64,000 bases of DNA from Flavobacterium zepuense (GTDB lineage Bacteria; Bacteroidota; Bacteroidia; Flavobacteriales; Flavobacteriaceae), in NCBI RefSeq assembly GCF_007097145.1, contig NZ_VJVZ01000003.1, positions 62,001-126,000 of the forward strand. The letters run 5' to 3'. Made by a program: the position numbers and the translations under genes. Each line of letters begins with the position of its first letter. The stretch's first letter is position 1. This document shows positions 26,001 through 35,650 of this stretch, in pieces. The notes below the pieces were generated by a model. It was not told the DNA's origin. It ran no database searches and worked only from the letters and a program-made list of their open reading frames with translations.

Positions 26001-26939
26001 TTAGTTCTTAATAATCTTTTTAGTAATTACTCCTTTGTCAGACGCAATATTCATCATATAAACACCAGCTGCAAGGTTAGAAATGTTAATTTGAGCAGAA
26101 GCTACACCATCAAAAGATTTAGAGTTAACTGTACGTCCGTTGATATCAACGATAGATACATTGTTAACAAGTATATTTTCAGCATTGTTGATGTTGATTA
26201 CATTTGTAGCTGGGTTAGGAGACACAGAGAATTTAGATGCAAGTACATCTTTAACGCTTACAGTTCCTGTTGTAGTTACAGAAAAATCATCAACCATAAA
26301 CATATAATGGTCTACACCTACATTATGTATACCTATTCTTACCGATTGAGCATCATAGTCACTTGGTATTGCAATGGTAACCGCTTCCCACTCACCAAAT
26401 GGAGCTTCTTCAGTATCTCTTATTATTTCAAAATCACCTGCATCTGGTGTGCCAGGGCCGGCATAAATACCAACATTGTACTCCTCAAGGCCGTAAGAAT
26501 CAGACAATGATTTTACATAAAAAGTTACAGTATTACCCGTGGAGCCAAGAGTGATAGCAGGGCTTATTAACCAATCATCATTACCCTCTGAAGCAGATGC
26601 CGGAACAGCGGCCCAGGATGCTGCATATTTTGAGCCTGTTCTAGGCGCAAAATCCCTGCTCTCTTCAGAACCATCTTCACCTTCAACTGCGTCACTAACT
26701 TCAGCAGCTTCAGGGTTAAAAATAATGTAAGCCTGCGGTACAGCTCTATTTTCCCAGTTAAATTCACCACCGCCTGAATAAACATCCAATCCATCATTAT
26801 CAACTGTAATCCAATCTCCGAAACCTTCGATCAGGAAGTCATCATATGTTTCAAAGCTATCGGTAAATAATGTTGTTTGAGCATTAGCAGTAAAATAAGA
26901 CCCCATTAATAAAGAGGCTAAAAGTAGATTTTTTTTCAT
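26001..26939 (-). CDS. Type IX-secreted protein, choice-of-anchor J type (paralogue 3)
   Basis: A 312-residue paralogue. Signal MKKNLLLASLLMGSYFTANAQ. The domain has FTDSFETYDDFLIEGFGDWITVDNDG, NDDWLISPAITLGSTGNTVTFYVKSLSDSYGLEEYNVGIYAG and MFMVDDFSVTTTG, paralleling paralogue 2. The tail FSVSPNPATNVININNAENILV is nearly the same as in paralogue 2. An acidic insert (AAEVSDAVEGEDGSEESRDF) is unique to this copy. Exported by the type IX system and probably surface-attached. Binding partner unknown. Confidence 0.88.
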   Translation of the reverse strand: MKKNLLLASLLMGSYFTANAQTTLFTDSFETYDDFLIEGFGDWITVDNDGLDVYSGGGEFNWENRAVPQAYIIFNPEAAEVSDAVEGEDGSEESRDFAPRTGSKYAASWAAVPASASEGNDDWLISPAITLGSTGNTVTFYVKSLSDSYGLEEYNVGIYAGPGTPDAGDFEIIRDTEEAPFGEWEAVTIAIPSDYDAQSVRIGIHNVGVDHYMFMVDDFSVTTTGTVSVKDVLASKFSVSPNPATNVININNAENILVNNVSIVDINGRTVNSKSFDGVASAQINISNLAAGVYMMNIASDKGVITKKIIKN

Positions 26940-26961
26940 GATGATATAAATTAAGTTTTTC

Positions 26962-26969
26962 CAAAAATA
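26962..26969 (-). promoter_or_regulatory. -7 box of T9SS paralogue 3
   Basis: TATTTTTG on the minus strand, 22 bases before the ATG at 26939. Confidence 0.5.
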
Positions 26970-27148
26970 AAAATTAAAGCTTTATAAATAAAGCAGTTTT
27001 AGTAAATTTTAAGAAAATATTATCATTTAATTTTGGAATTATTGTTTATCCGCTAATTTTAATTTAAAAATAAACAATTTACTTTATGAATAGTCTTCGT
27101 TAAGTTATACAATTACAGTTAATTACAAAGTAAACAATTTAATAACTA

Positions 27149-28198
27149 TTATTTAATCAGGAAAAAATCAGCCAGCACAAGCGCTGCCATAGCCTCTACA
27201 ATTGGCACTGCACGGGGTACAACGCACGGGTCATGCCTGCCCCTGCCCTGCATTTCTACAATTTCTCCGGCATTATTTATAGTTTCCTGCGTTTGCATTA
27301 TGGTAGCTACAGGCTTAAAAGCAACCCTAAAATAAATATCCATACCGTTGCTTATTCCACCCTGTATACCACCAGAAAGATTTGTTTTTGTAGAGCCATC
27401 GGCGTTAAATGCGTCGTTATGCTCGCTGCCTTTCATTTTTGCGCCACAAAAACCGCTGCCATACTCAAACCCTTTTACGGCGTTAATAGACAGCATAGCT
27501 TTGCCCAGTTCGGCATGCAGTTTATCAAATACCGGCTCTCCAAGGCCTGCTGGTACGTTTTTTATAACGCAGGTAACGGTACCACCTACAGTATCGCCCT
27601 GCTTGCGTATCTCTTTAATGTAATCTTCCATTTTTGCAGCCGTTGCAGCATCAGGGCAGCGCACTGCATTACTTTCTATAAGCGAAAAATCAAGATCCTG
27701 GTACGGCTTATCGATAAAAATATCTCCAACAGATGATGTAAACGCATTTATAGTAACCTGCGGCAATACCTGGCGGGCAATAGCACCGCCCACTACCCTG
27801 CTTATAGTTTCGCGTGCAGAACTCCTGCCCCCGCCCCTATAGTCACGTATGCCATACTTAACATCATAGGTGTAATCTGCGTGCGATGGGCGGTATACGT
27901 CTTTTATATGCGAATAATCGTCAGATTTTTGGTTGGTATTAGGCACAATAAAACCTATGGGCGCACCTGTGGTTTTGCCCTCAAAAATACCCGACAGGAA
28001 CTGTACTTCATCCGGCTCTTTGCGCTGCGTTACAATTGCCGATTGCCCGGGCTTACGCCTGTTAAGCTCGTATTGTATAGCATCAAAATCAAGTTGAATA
28101 TTAGGTGGGCAGCCATCTATAACACCGCCTATGGCCGGCCCGTGCGATTCGCCAAAGGTGGTTAAAGTAAATTTGCGTCCGTAAGTATTTCCTGCCAT
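27149..28198 (-). CDS. aroC: Chorismate synthase
   Basis: Converts EPSP to chorismate, the last shikimate step, using reduced FMN. 349 residues from the ATG at 28198 ([25 protein letters not shown]), the family N-terminus; the in-frame ATG at 28216 adds six doubtful residues. Other signatures: [30 protein letters not shown] with the FMN-binding region, and [18 protein letters not shown] near the end. A minus-strand TATATTTG at 28214-28221 is a likely -7 box and supports the shorter start. It feeds aromatic amino acids and the menaquinone route (menD at 35 kb). Confidence 0.97.
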   Translation of the reverse strand: MAGNTYGRKFTLTTFGESHGPAIGGVIDGCPPNIQLDFDAIQYELNRRKPGQSAIVTQRKEPDEVQFLSGIFEGKTTGAPIGFIVPNTNQKSDDYSHIKDVYRPSHADYTYDVKYGIRDYRGGGRSSARETISRVVGGAIARQVLPQVTINAFTSSVGDIFIDKPYQDLDFSLIESNAVRCPDAATAAKMEDYIKEIRKQGDTVGGTVTCVIKNVPAGLGEPVFDKLHAELGKAMLSINAVKGFEYGSGFCGAKMKGSEHNDAFNADGSTKTNLSGGIQGGISNGMDIYFRVAFKPVATIMQTQETINNAGEIVEMQGRGRHDPCVVPRAVPIVEAMAALVLADFFLIK

Positions 28199-28213
28199 GC
28201 TATGTGTTTTTAA

Positions 28214-28221
28214 CAAATATA
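28214..28221 (-). promoter_or_regulatory. -7 box of aroC
   Basis: TATATTTG on the minus strand, 15 bases before the ATG at 28198; it overlaps the alternative ATG at 28216, which is therefore unlikely to be used. Confidence 0.55.
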
Positions 28222-28350
28222 CTCCGTAAAAATGTACTATTAAAAAGGCAAAGCGCTAAATTTAATATTTAACGGTTATTGTAAACATTTTATTAACCCT
28301 CCCTTAAATTTCTACTTATATATATAGGTTTATTTTGCAGAAAACATCTT

Positions 28351-29208
28351 ATGAAAAAAAGGATAGTAGACCTTGTAGTACTTTCTGATGTTCATTTGGG
28401 TACCTACGGCTGCCATGCTAAAGAACTTTTAGCCTATCTCTCTGCAATTAAGCCTAAAATCCTTGTCCTTAATGGCGATATTATAGATATATGGCAATTC
28501 AGGAAATCCTATTTCCCTAAGTCACATTTAAAAGTGGTTAAAAAAATGCTTGATTTTGCTGCAAAGGGCACTAAGGTATACTACATTACCGGCAACCATG
28601 ACGAGATGCTACGTAAATTTAGCGACACCTCTATGGGAAATTTTTCTATAGTAGATAAAGTGGTATTGGAACTTGACGGTAAAAAAGCATGGTTTTTTCA
28701 CGGTGATATTTTTGATAACTCTGTACACCATGCTAAGTGGATCGCTAAACTGGGCGGTATAGGTTATGACTACCTTATATTATTAAACCGTTTTATAAAT
28801 TACATATTAGTAAAATTGGGCCGCGAACCTTACTCCCTTTCTAAAAAAATTAAGGCGAGTGTTAAAAAAGCTGTTAAGTTTATATCTGACTTTGAAACTA
28901 CTGCTGCCGATCTTGCTATTGAAAATAACTACGACTACGTAATATGTGGCCATATTCATGAGCCGAAATTAGAGGTAAAAGAAAACAAAAAAGGTAAAGT
29001 TACCTACCTTAACTCCGGCGACTGGATAGAAAACCTAACGGCTCTTGAATACAATAAAAAGAGCTGGAAACTTTACCGACACGACGATACCTTAAAAGTT
29101 GAAGAAGAAGAAACGTTTAACTTGGATACTGCCCTTATAGGCGAATCGTTAAAAAATGCCTTAATGGGCGAACAGCTTGTTGCTACGTTGATTTTTAACG
29201 GAAAATAA
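28351..29208 (+). CDS. LpxH-like metallophosphoesterase
   Basis: A 285-residue calcineurin-fold phosphoesterase. Metal motifs in order: SDVHLG (residues 11-16), NGDIIDIW, ITGNHDE, FFHGDIFDN and ICGHIHEP. This is the UDP-2,3-diacylglucosamine hydrolase (LpxH)-like group used in lipid A synthesis, with a helical insert between the fourth and fifth motifs. LpxH itself is usually about 240 residues; the extra C-terminal 40 residues are charged. The exact substrate is not provable here. Confidence 0.85.
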   Translation: MKKRIVDLVVLSDVHLGTYGCHAKELLAYLSAIKPKILVLNGDIIDIWQFRKSYFPKSHLKVVKKMLDFAAKGTKVYYITGNHDEMLRKFSDTSMGNFSIVDKVVLELDGKKAWFFHGDIFDNSVHHAKWIAKLGGIGYDYLILLNRFINYILVKLGREPYSLSKKIKASVKKAVKFISDFETTAADLAIENNYDYVICGHIHEPKLEVKENKKGKVTYLNSGDWIENLTALEYNKKSWKLYRHDDTLKVEEEETFNLDTALIGESLKNALMGEQLVATLIFNGK

Positions 29209-29222
29209 GGTACTTTAAAAAT

Positions 29223-29261
29223 GTTGAGTTATATTAGCAACCTAACTTAAACTAACTCAAC
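29223..29261 (+). promoter_or_regulatory. Inverted repeat just before a lipoprotein start codon
   Basis: GTTGAGTTA (29223-29231) and TAACTCAAC (29253-29261) are perfect 9-bp inverted repeats 21 bases apart, ending two bases before the ATG at 29264. Could be an operator or a leader hairpin hiding the start. Confidence 0.45.
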
Positions 29262-29263
29262 AC

Positions 29264-30058
29264 ATGAAGAAAGCTTTTTACCTATTATTAGCGGTCAGTA
29301 CTTTTATGGTTTCGTGTTCTGATGACGACAGTGGTAACAACCCTGCAGCATCTGCCGATGTTTATTTACCTTTAAATACAGGTAATTATTGGGTATATGA
29401 TGTTCCCGGTTCATTTCAAACAGGCAGGGACTCGCTATATGTAGCAAACGATACTGTAATAAGCGGCACAACGTATACAAAATTTAAAACAGGGTCGTTA
29501 GCATACGGATTTTTCTCGGCAGCGTTATCTGCTAACGGCGGTGTTCGTAACGATGGAGGCAAGCTAATGCTTACGGGCACTACAGCAGTTAACTTTATTG
29601 AAGAGTTCCCAATAAATATTCCGGTAACTAACCTTGTAATACTTGATGCAGGTGCATCGGTAAATAGCGAGCTGGGCAATGTCAGCGGCAGTTTTGAACA
29701 GGTATATAATGAGTTACCACTTACTTTTACTTACTCACTTGCTACAACTGCAAAAGAAAATCTTGAAAGTTATACAATAGGTGGAGAAACCTATACCGAT
29801 GTTAAACGAGTGGAAACAAAACTAAACCTTTCTATAGGTGTAAGTTTTGAGGGTTCTACCATAACATTGCTACCTGCACAGGACGTTGCGATATCATCGC
29901 AATACTACGCTAAAGACATTGGTATGGTGCATGTAAACACAACATTTCAATATCAGGTGTCGGCACTATTTGCCAGCCAGTTTACAAGTATGTTTGGCCT
30001 GCCATCATCGGGTACACAAACACAGCAGGAAATATTAGATACCTACAGTGTGCAGTAA
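29264..30058 (+). CDS. Predicted lipoprotein, unknown function
   Basis: 264 residues with a lipoprotein signal (MKKAFYLLLAVSTFMVSC) and lipobox MVSC, lipidated Cys18. SDDDS follows the Cys; in Bacteroidetes such a Ser/Asp-rich start often marks surface-exported lipoproteins, although the usual Lys-Asp pattern is not exact. The mature protein is beta-rich (YLPLNTGNYWVYDVPGSFQTGRDSLYVAND). I do not recognise a named family. It ends in LDTYSVQ. Confidence 0.75.
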   Translation: MKKAFYLLLAVSTFMVSCSDDDSGNNPAASADVYLPLNTGNYWVYDVPGSFQTGRDSLYVANDTVISGTTYTKFKTGSLAYGFFSAALSANGGVRNDGGKLMLTGTTAVNFIEEFPINIPVTNLVILDAGASVNSELGNVSGSFEQVYNELPLTFTYSLATTAKENLESYTIGGETYTDVKRVETKLNLSIGVSFEGSTITLLPAQDVAISSQYYAKDIGMVHVNTTFQYQVSALFASQFTSMFGLPSSGTQTQQEILDTYSVQ

Positions 30059-30124
30059 TATTTTTAACAAAATGATAACTGTTAAAAGTTTAACATAATG
30101 ATATTCCTACAAAAAAGTTGCTTA

Positions 30125-30132
30125 TATCTTTG
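30125..30132 (+). promoter_or_regulatory. -7 box of outer-membrane barrel gene
   Basis: TATCTTTG matches TAnnTTTG, 30 bases before the ATG at 30163. Confidence 0.5.
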
Positions 30133-30162
30133 CTTCAATAAAACAACTAAAGTAACACCATT

Positions 30163-30657
30163 ATGAAAAAACTTATTTTATCTGCTTTTCTGCTAATAGG
30201 ATTAGCATTTAGCTCACAGGCACAGGAAAGAAATGCATTAGGACTACGTCTTGGAGACAACGACGGTTTTGGTGGAGAGCTTTCTTACCAACGTAAATTT
30301 TCATCTGACAACAGGCTTGAGCTTGACTTAGGATGGCGTCAGTCTAACGATTATGATGCTTTTAAACTTGCTGCCCTATACCAATGGGTTTGGAATATTG
30401 AAGGCGGTTTTAACTGGTATGCAGGTGTAGGTGGCGGTGTTGGTACATGGAGCTACGATTACAAAGGCCCGGGCGATTTTGATGGCGATGATAATGGTAC
30501 ATTCTTATTTGCAGCAGGTGATTTAGGTATTGAATATAATTTTGATATTCCATTACAACTATCATTAGATTTTAGGCCGGAGCTTTATTTTAACGACGAT
30601 TACAGGGGTGATAACTTCGGCCCAGATATCGCGTTAGGTATACGTTTCCGCTTCTAA
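30163..30657 (+). CDS. Small outer-membrane beta-barrel protein
   Basis: 164 residues with Sec signal MKKLILSAFLLIGLAFSSQAQ and a mature part made of alternating amphipathic strands (GLRLGDNDGFGGELSYQRKF, RLELDLGWRQS, FKLAALYQWVWNI, FNWYAGVGGGVG, LQLSLDFRPELYF). It ends with a C-terminal Phe after a basic residue (IALGIRFRF), the barrel-assembly signature. An eight-strand barrel is likely. No ligand or role is evident. Confidence 0.82.
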   Translation: MKKLILSAFLLIGLAFSSQAQERNALGLRLGDNDGFGGELSYQRKFSSDNRLELDLGWRQSNDYDAFKLAALYQWVWNIEGGFNWYAGVGGGVGTWSYDYKGPGDFDGDDNGTFLFAAGDLGIEYNFDIPLQLSLDFRPELYFNDDYRGDNFGPDIALGIRFRF

Positions 30658-30680
30658 AAAGATATTGAACATACAAAATA

Positions 30681-30710
30681 TTAACCCCGCATTGCGGGGT
30701 TTTATTTTTT
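30681..30710 (+). terminator. Intrinsic terminator
   Basis: AACCCCGC / GCGGGGTT hairpin with loop ATT and T-rich tail, directly after the barrel gene. Confidence 0.9.
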
Positions 30711-30926
30711 AAATCGGTTACATTTTTGTTTTAGTAAGCAGTAAGGATAGATAGAAAAGCATATACAGAATTTACAGGCCCTGGAAAGTGTAAAAGATTT
30801 TAGCTTGAATGGGATATATTTGAGGCCAATACCCTGCAATGGCTTTGGTGGATGATACCGCTTAATTTACTCCTACAAGCTTTATTTGTATATCTTAAAT
30901 TATAATATAAATGCTTATAAAAATCA

Positions 30927-30953
30927 AAATCCCACGCAATGCGTGGGATTTTA
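30927..30953 (-). terminator. Intrinsic terminator of ettA
   Basis: AAAATCCCACGC / GCGTGGGATTTT, 12-bp stem, immediately beyond the ettA stop on the minus strand. The 215 bases between this and the barrel-gene terminator are AT-rich and hold nothing I can recognise. Confidence 0.9.
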
Positions 30954-30957
30954 GTAT

Positions 30958-32652
30958 TTAGTTTCTTATAAGTTTTTTATACTTAATGCGCTTAGGCGTT
31001 AAATCACCACCAAGGCGTTTCTTCTTATTTTCTTCATATTCAGAGAAGCTTCCTTCAAAAAAGTAAACTTCAGAGTTTCCTTCAAAAGCAAGTATGTGGG
31101 TACAAACCCTATCCAGGAACCACCTGTCGTGAGATATTACTACTGCGCAGCCTGCAAAGTTATCCAAACCTTCTTCAAGTGCTCGCAGAGTATTAATATC
31201 AAGGTCGTTAGTAGGCTCATCCAGTAGTAATACGTTACCTTCTTCTTTCAGCGTTATGGCTAAGTGAAGCCTGTTACGCTCACCACCCGATAGTGTAGCC
31301 ACCTTTTTATTCTGGTCGCTGCCGCTAAAGTTAAAACGGCTAAGGTATGCGCGGGAGTTAACCTGCCTGCCACCCATCATGATAAGCTCCTGACCATCAC
31401 AGAAGTTTTCCCAAATGGTTTTTTCAGGGTCGATGTTAGAGTGGCTTTGATCTACATAGGCAATCTTAACGGTTTCACCCACAGCAAATTCACCTTTATC
31501 CGGCGTTTGCTCACCCATGATCATTTTAAAGATGGTAGTTTTACCGGCACCGTTTGGCCCGATTATACCTACTATACCTGCCTGGGGAAGCGTAAAGTTA
31601 AGGTCTTCATACAATAGCCTGTCGCCAAAACCTTTAGCAACGCCTTTGGCCTCAATTACATTAGTACCAAGCCTTGGCCCGTTAGGTATGTAAATTTCCA
31701 GTTTTTCGTCAAGTTCTTTCTGGTCTTCGTTTAATAACCTATCATAGTTTTGTAAACGCGCTTTTTGTTTGGTCTGGCGGCCTTTAGCCCCTTGCCTAAC
31801 CCAGTCAAGCTCGCGCTCTAATGTTTTACGGCGCTTAGAAGCTGTTTTCTCTTCCTGCTCCATACGCTTAGATTTCTGGTCAAGCCATGAAGAGTAGTTA
31901 CCTTTCCACGGAATACCTTCTCCCCTGTCTAATTCAAGGATCCAGCCTGCAACGTTATCAAGAAAATAACGGTCGTGGGTTACGGCTATTACGGTACCTG
32001 CGTAGTGCTGTAAATGCTGTTCTAACCACAGTACACTTTCCGCATCAAGGTGGTTGGTAGGCTCATCCAATAGCAATACATCCGGCTGTTGCAAAAGCAG
32101 GCGGCATAAAGCCACACGCCTTTTCTCTCCACCCGAAAGCACATTTATAGGGGTATCCGGCTCTGGTGTTCGTAGCGCATCCATTGCGATTTCCAGCTTA
32201 GTATCAAGCTCCCAAGCGCCCGATGCATCTATCTGGTCCTGAAGCACCGCCTGGCGGTCCATTAGTTTTTCCATCTTATCGGCATCTTCATACACCTCAG
32301 GATCGCCAAAGCTGTCGTTTATTTTATTGAATTCTTCCAAAAGCGCAACTGTCTCAGCCACACCTTCGCGCACTATTTCAATTACAGTTTTAGTTTCATC
32401 TAAAATAGGGTCCTGTTCAAGGTAGCCCACTGTATAGCCCGGTGCAAAAACCACATCGCCCTGGTAGTTTTTATCCTGCCCGGCAATTATTTTTAACAAT
32501 GATGATTTACCCGAACCATTTAAACCAAGAATACCAATTTTAGCTCCGTAAAAAAAGCTAAGGTAAATATCCTTTAGTACCGGTTTGTTAGCGCCGGGAT
32601 AAGTTTTACCCAGCTTAGACATTGAAAATATTACTTTCTTATCGTCTGACAT
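30958..32652 (-). CDS. ettA: Energy-dependent translational throttle protein EttA (ABC-F)
   Basis: A cytoplasmic ABC-F ATPase (564 residues) that binds the ribosome E site and gates the first elongation steps according to ATP level. Two ATP-binding domains: Walker A GLNGSGKSS at 43-51 and GPNGAGKTT near 360; signatures NVLSGGEKRRVALCR and ATLSGGERNRLHLA; Walker B LLLDEPTNHLDAE and LLLDEPTNDLDIN. Between them lies the charged linker (SKRMEQEEKTASKRRKTLERELDWVRQGAKGRQTKQKARLQ) typical of EttA. No membrane domains. It neighbours a tiny membrane protein, a constant pairing in flavobacteria. Confidence 0.95.
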   Translation of the reverse strand: MSDDKKVIFSMSKLGKTYPGANKPVLKDIYLSFFYGAKIGILGLNGSGKSSLLKIIAGQDKNYQGDVVFAPGYTVGYLEQDPILDETKTVIEIVREGVAETVALLEEFNKINDSFGDPEVYEDADKMEKLMDRQAVLQDQIDASGAWELDTKLEIAMDALRTPEPDTPINVLSGGEKRRVALCRLLLQQPDVLLLDEPTNHLDAESVLWLEQHLQHYAGTVIAVTHDRYFLDNVAGWILELDRGEGIPWKGNYSSWLDQKSKRMEQEEKTASKRRKTLERELDWVRQGAKGRQTKQKARLQNYDRLLNEDQKELDEKLEIYIPNGPRLGTNVIEAKGVAKGFGDRLLYEDLNFTLPQAGIVGIIGPNGAGKTTIFKMIMGEQTPDKGEFAVGETVKIAYVDQSHSNIDPEKTIWENFCDGQELIMMGGRQVNSRAYLSRFNFSGSDQNKKVATLSGGERNRLHLAITLKEEGNVLLLDEPTNDLDINTLRALEEGLDNFAGCAVVISHDRWFLDRVCTHILAFEGNSEVYFFEGSFSEYEENKKKRLGGDLTPKRIKYKKLIRN

Positions 32653-32689
32653 TTCTTAATATTTATATTTTATTGATAATTTAATCGAA

Positions 32690-32866
32690 TTATACGCGGC
32701 CTTTTAACGCATTAAAAACCCAGGCAATAGCAAAAAAACCCAAGCCTACAGCTCCAAAACCATAGCCTGCAATATCATCATACCTAAAAGCTCCCAAGCA
32801 TACAAGCAGTAGCCCCATAAGTATCATTATAAAAGTAGCCCAGCCCAGGACAGTATTTTTATTCAT
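32690..32866 (-). CDS. CAL67264-family small membrane protein
   Basis: A 58-residue protein of two hydrophobic helices: NKNTVLGWATFIMILMGLLLV, then a short GAFRYDDIAGYGFG loop, then AVGLGFFAIAWVFNALKGRV. The frame sits 37 bases upstream of ettA on the same strand, and an in-frame ATG at 32869 would add one Met. The sequence and its place beside the ABC-F gene match the CAL67264 family of Flavobacteriia as I remember it. Function unknown; it is too short for most ORF callers. Confidence 0.8.
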   Translation of the reverse strand: MNKNTVLGWATFIMILMGLLLVCLGAFRYDDIAGYGFGAVGLGFFAIAWVFNALKGRV

Positions 32867-32930
32867 CATTGTTTTAGTAGATTAAAAAGCAAATATCGTT
32901 AACTTTTATTTATTTAGAAAATATGCCAAC

Positions 32931-33764
32931 TTAGGATTTTACTAAATAAATACCGTCTTCTTTAATTTCTATAAGCTTTTGCTTATAAAGTGTACCAATA
33001 GCTTTCTTAAAGCTCTTTTTGCTCATTTTCAGCACAGTCTTTATATCTTCAGGATGGCTGTCATCATTTAAACGTAAAAAGCCGCGGCTTGCCCTTAGCT
33101 CGTCAAGTATCTTCTCAGCATTGGGCTCAATACCTTCAAATCCGGGTTTTTGCAGGGTTACATCAATTTTATTATCGGGCCTTATAGCCTTAATATATCC
33201 TTTAATCCTGTCGCCTGTACGCAGGTCGTCATACACCTCATTAAGATACATGAGCCCTTTGTGTTGCTCGTTTATAATCACGTTAATACCAAGATCTGTA
33301 ATGTGCGATACTATCAAGTCTACTTCCTCACCTACTTCTACCATTAGCTCTTCGTTAGTAAGAAACTGGTTCAGCTTGCTCGATCCTACAAGCCTGCCCG
33401 ATTTTTCATCAAGGTGCATGTGTACAAGGTAACGTTTGCCGCTATCCATAGGGCGCGCCTGCTCCCTAAAAGGTACAAAAAGATCTTTTTCAAGGCCCCA
33501 GTTCATAAAAGCGCCAAATTTATTGGTATAGCTTACGCGAAGCAGCGCAAACTCATTAAGGTAAATATAGGGTTCCAGCGTAGTGGCTACAGGGCGTTCT
33601 TCCTGGTCAAGGTACACAAAAACAGTAAGCTCGTCGCCTACCTCAAATTCTTCGGGTACATATTTGTTTGGCAAAAGTATATCATCTTTGCCATCGGTTA
33701 AATAAAGCCCTACCTGGGTATCCCTCGCTATGGTTAGGGTATTATATTTTCCTAATTCGATCAT
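32931..33764 (-). CDS. cvfB: CvfB-like S1 RNA-binding protein
   Basis: A 277-residue RNA-binding protein built of several S1/OB-type domains and a C-terminal winged helix, as in Staphylococcus CvfB and Bacillus YitL. Visible domains: N-terminal NTLTIARDTQVGLYLTDG, S1 at LLRVSYTNKFGAFMNWGLEKDLFVPF, another at GEEVDLIVSHITDLGINVIINEQHKGLMYLNEV, and the winged helix MSKKSFKKAIGTLYKQKLIEIKEDGIYLV at the end. It probably binds RNA or ribosomes; its targets are unknown. Confidence 0.88.
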   Translation of the reverse strand: MIELGKYNTLTIARDTQVGLYLTDGKDDILLPNKYVPEEFEVGDELTVFVYLDQEERPVATTLEPYIYLNEFALLRVSYTNKFGAFMNWGLEKDLFVPFREQARPMDSGKRYLVHMHLDEKSGRLVGSSKLNQFLTNEELMVEVGEEVDLIVSHITDLGINVIINEQHKGLMYLNEVYDDLRTGDRIKGYIKAIRPDNKIDVTLQKPGFEGIEPNAEKILDELRASRGFLRLNDDSHPEDIKTVLKMSKKSFKKAIGTLYKQKLIEIKEDGIYLVKS

Positions 33765-33838
33765 TCTATAGTTGTTGAAGCGGTAAAGGTACGAAGATTA
33801 AAGTATTATGCCGGTGCAATTCTGTTTTATGCCAGAGG

Positions 33839-35497
33839 TTACACCAACTCCTTAAAATATTGCAGCAATATCTTATCGTTTTCCAGCATTGGGGTAAATA
33901 CTTCTAAAATTTTAGGTTTATCAGACTTGCCCATAAATACCTCTAAAGCTGATTGCAAACCTGCTTCATCTGATGCAGTACTGTACTCAAAACCATACAT
34001 TTTAGCTAAATGCTCTGCTGTTAATTTATGTGTGGTTTCAAAGAAAGTATTAAACACTGGCGTTTCGGCATGGCCCGGCAATATCCTGAAGATACCCCCA
34101 CCTGCGTTATTTATAAGAATAATTTTAAAGTCTTTAGATATATAATTATTCCACAACGCATTGCTATCGTATAAAAAGCTAACATCGCCGGTAATAAGCA
34201 CCGTTTCTTTCTGGCTTGCCAGTGCAGCACCTATGGCTGTAGATGTACAACCATCTATGCCACTGGTGCCGCGGTTACAAAACACCTCAATAGAAGGCTT
34301 AATATCAAACAGCTGCGCATAGCGTATAGGCGAACTATTGCTTATCTGCAATTGCGAATTATCCGGCAATGCAGGCAATATCAGTTCAAAAGCTTTAAAG
34401 TCGGAAAACGGAATCTTGGCAAGGTAGGCATCGTGCTTTTCTTTCCTGAATGCCTTAAGCTCCTGTGCTATTTTATTATAATCGCTATCAACAGGGAGGG
34501 TTTGCGGCAAAAATTCTTTTAAAAAGGTGTTCGGTTCGGCTTCAATATGCCTGCTGAGTGCCCCAAAGGTATCGTAGGCCCTAAGCGAATCGATATGCCA
34601 GTGCATTTGCGGCTTATACTTTCTAAGAAATGCTTTAATACGTTTAGAAACCACCATTCCGCCAAAAGTAAGCAGTATTTCCGGGCGATATGCCTCAAAA
34701 TCCTGTTCTGTAAACGGAGTAATAATAGTATCAATATTATTTAAAAATGAAGGATGGTGCAGGTTAGACGTAGTTTCGGTCATTACTACAACCGATGGGT
34801 CGGCCGCCAGTTGCGCAATAATAGCTTCTTCTATACTGTTAGGATAATTTACCCCTACTAACACCAGTTTCTTTTTAGCCACATTCCATCGCTCCACGTA
34901 TTCAGATATTTCGCCATCAAATAATGTTTCTTCAATGGGCGAGTAATGTACTTCAACCCCAACAGAACACTGATCTACCGTTTCATACAACGGCTCTTCA
35001 AATGGCGCGTTAATATGCACCGGGCCTCTTTTTATTTTAGATATGGCAATTGCATTATTTATTAACGTATCGTTCTCTGCAGAGGCATCTTCCAGTAAAT
35101 TAGCACTATATACAATATGATTGGCAAATACATTTTCCTGGCGGATGGTTTGCCCATCACCAATATCTATTTTATCGTGCGGCCTGTCGGCAGAAATAAC
35201 AATTAGGGGTATCTGGCTGTAAAATGCTTCGGCTACAGCCGGATAATAATTAAGCAATGCCGAACCCGACGTACAAACTATAGCCGCCGGTTTTTGAAGC
35301 TGCTGCGCCATACCCACGGCAAAAAATGCAGCGCAGCGCTCATCGGCAATACTGTAACATGTAAAACCCTCATTATTGGCAAAGCCTATAGTAAGTGGTG
35401 CGTTGCGCGACCCGGGAGATATTACAATATCAGTAATTCCTTTAGCAAGGCATATTTGTATAATGCTTTGCGCTAAAGGTATTTTAGGATAAATCAT
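33839..35497 (-). CDS. menD: SEPHCHC synthase (MenD)
   Basis: Thiamine-diphosphate enzyme (552 residues) that joins 2-oxoglutarate to isochorismate in menaquinone synthesis. Landmarks: SPGSRNAPLTIGF near residue 27, the FFAVGMAQQLQKPAAIVCTSGSALLNYYPAVAEA pyrimidine-domain region with its conserved Glu, GNRGTSGIDG-type CNRGTSGIDGCTSTAIGAA, and the TPP motif TGDVSFLYDSNALWNN. Other men genes are not in the window. Flavobacteria use menaquinone-6 as the sole quinone, so the gene is expected to be essential. Confidence 0.95.
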   Translation of the reverse strand: MIYPKIPLAQSIIQICLAKGITDIVISPGSRNAPLTIGFANNEGFTCYSIADERCAAFFAVGMAQQLQKPAAIVCTSGSALLNYYPAVAEAFYSQIPLIVISADRPHDKIDIGDGQTIRQENVFANHIVYSANLLEDASAENDTLINNAIAISKIKRGPVHINAPFEEPLYETVDQCSVGVEVHYSPIEETLFDGEISEYVERWNVAKKKLVLVGVNYPNSIEEAIIAQLAADPSVVVMTETTSNLHHPSFLNNIDTIITPFTEQDFEAYRPEILLTFGGMVVSKRIKAFLRKYKPQMHWHIDSLRAYDTFGALSRHIEAEPNTFLKEFLPQTLPVDSDYNKIAQELKAFRKEKHDAYLAKIPFSDFKAFELILPALPDNSQLQISNSSPIRYAQLFDIKPSIEVFCNRGTSGIDGCTSTAIGAALASQKETVLITGDVSFLYDSNALWNNYISKDFKIILINNAGGGIFRILPGHAETPVFNTFFETTHKLTAEHLAKMYGFEYSTASDEAGLQSALEVFMGKSDKPKILEVFTPMLENDKILLQYFKELV

Positions 35498-35650
35498 TAA
35501 GTATATTCTTATATTATATATTGAGCAGTGCAGTAAATTTTACTACTACAAATTTACCACTACCGTAAGAATAAGCATAACAAAAGCTTATAAAATTTTG
35601 CTAAATGGGTACGAACTTAATTCAGAACAAGAGGTTTATAAACGCTCGTC

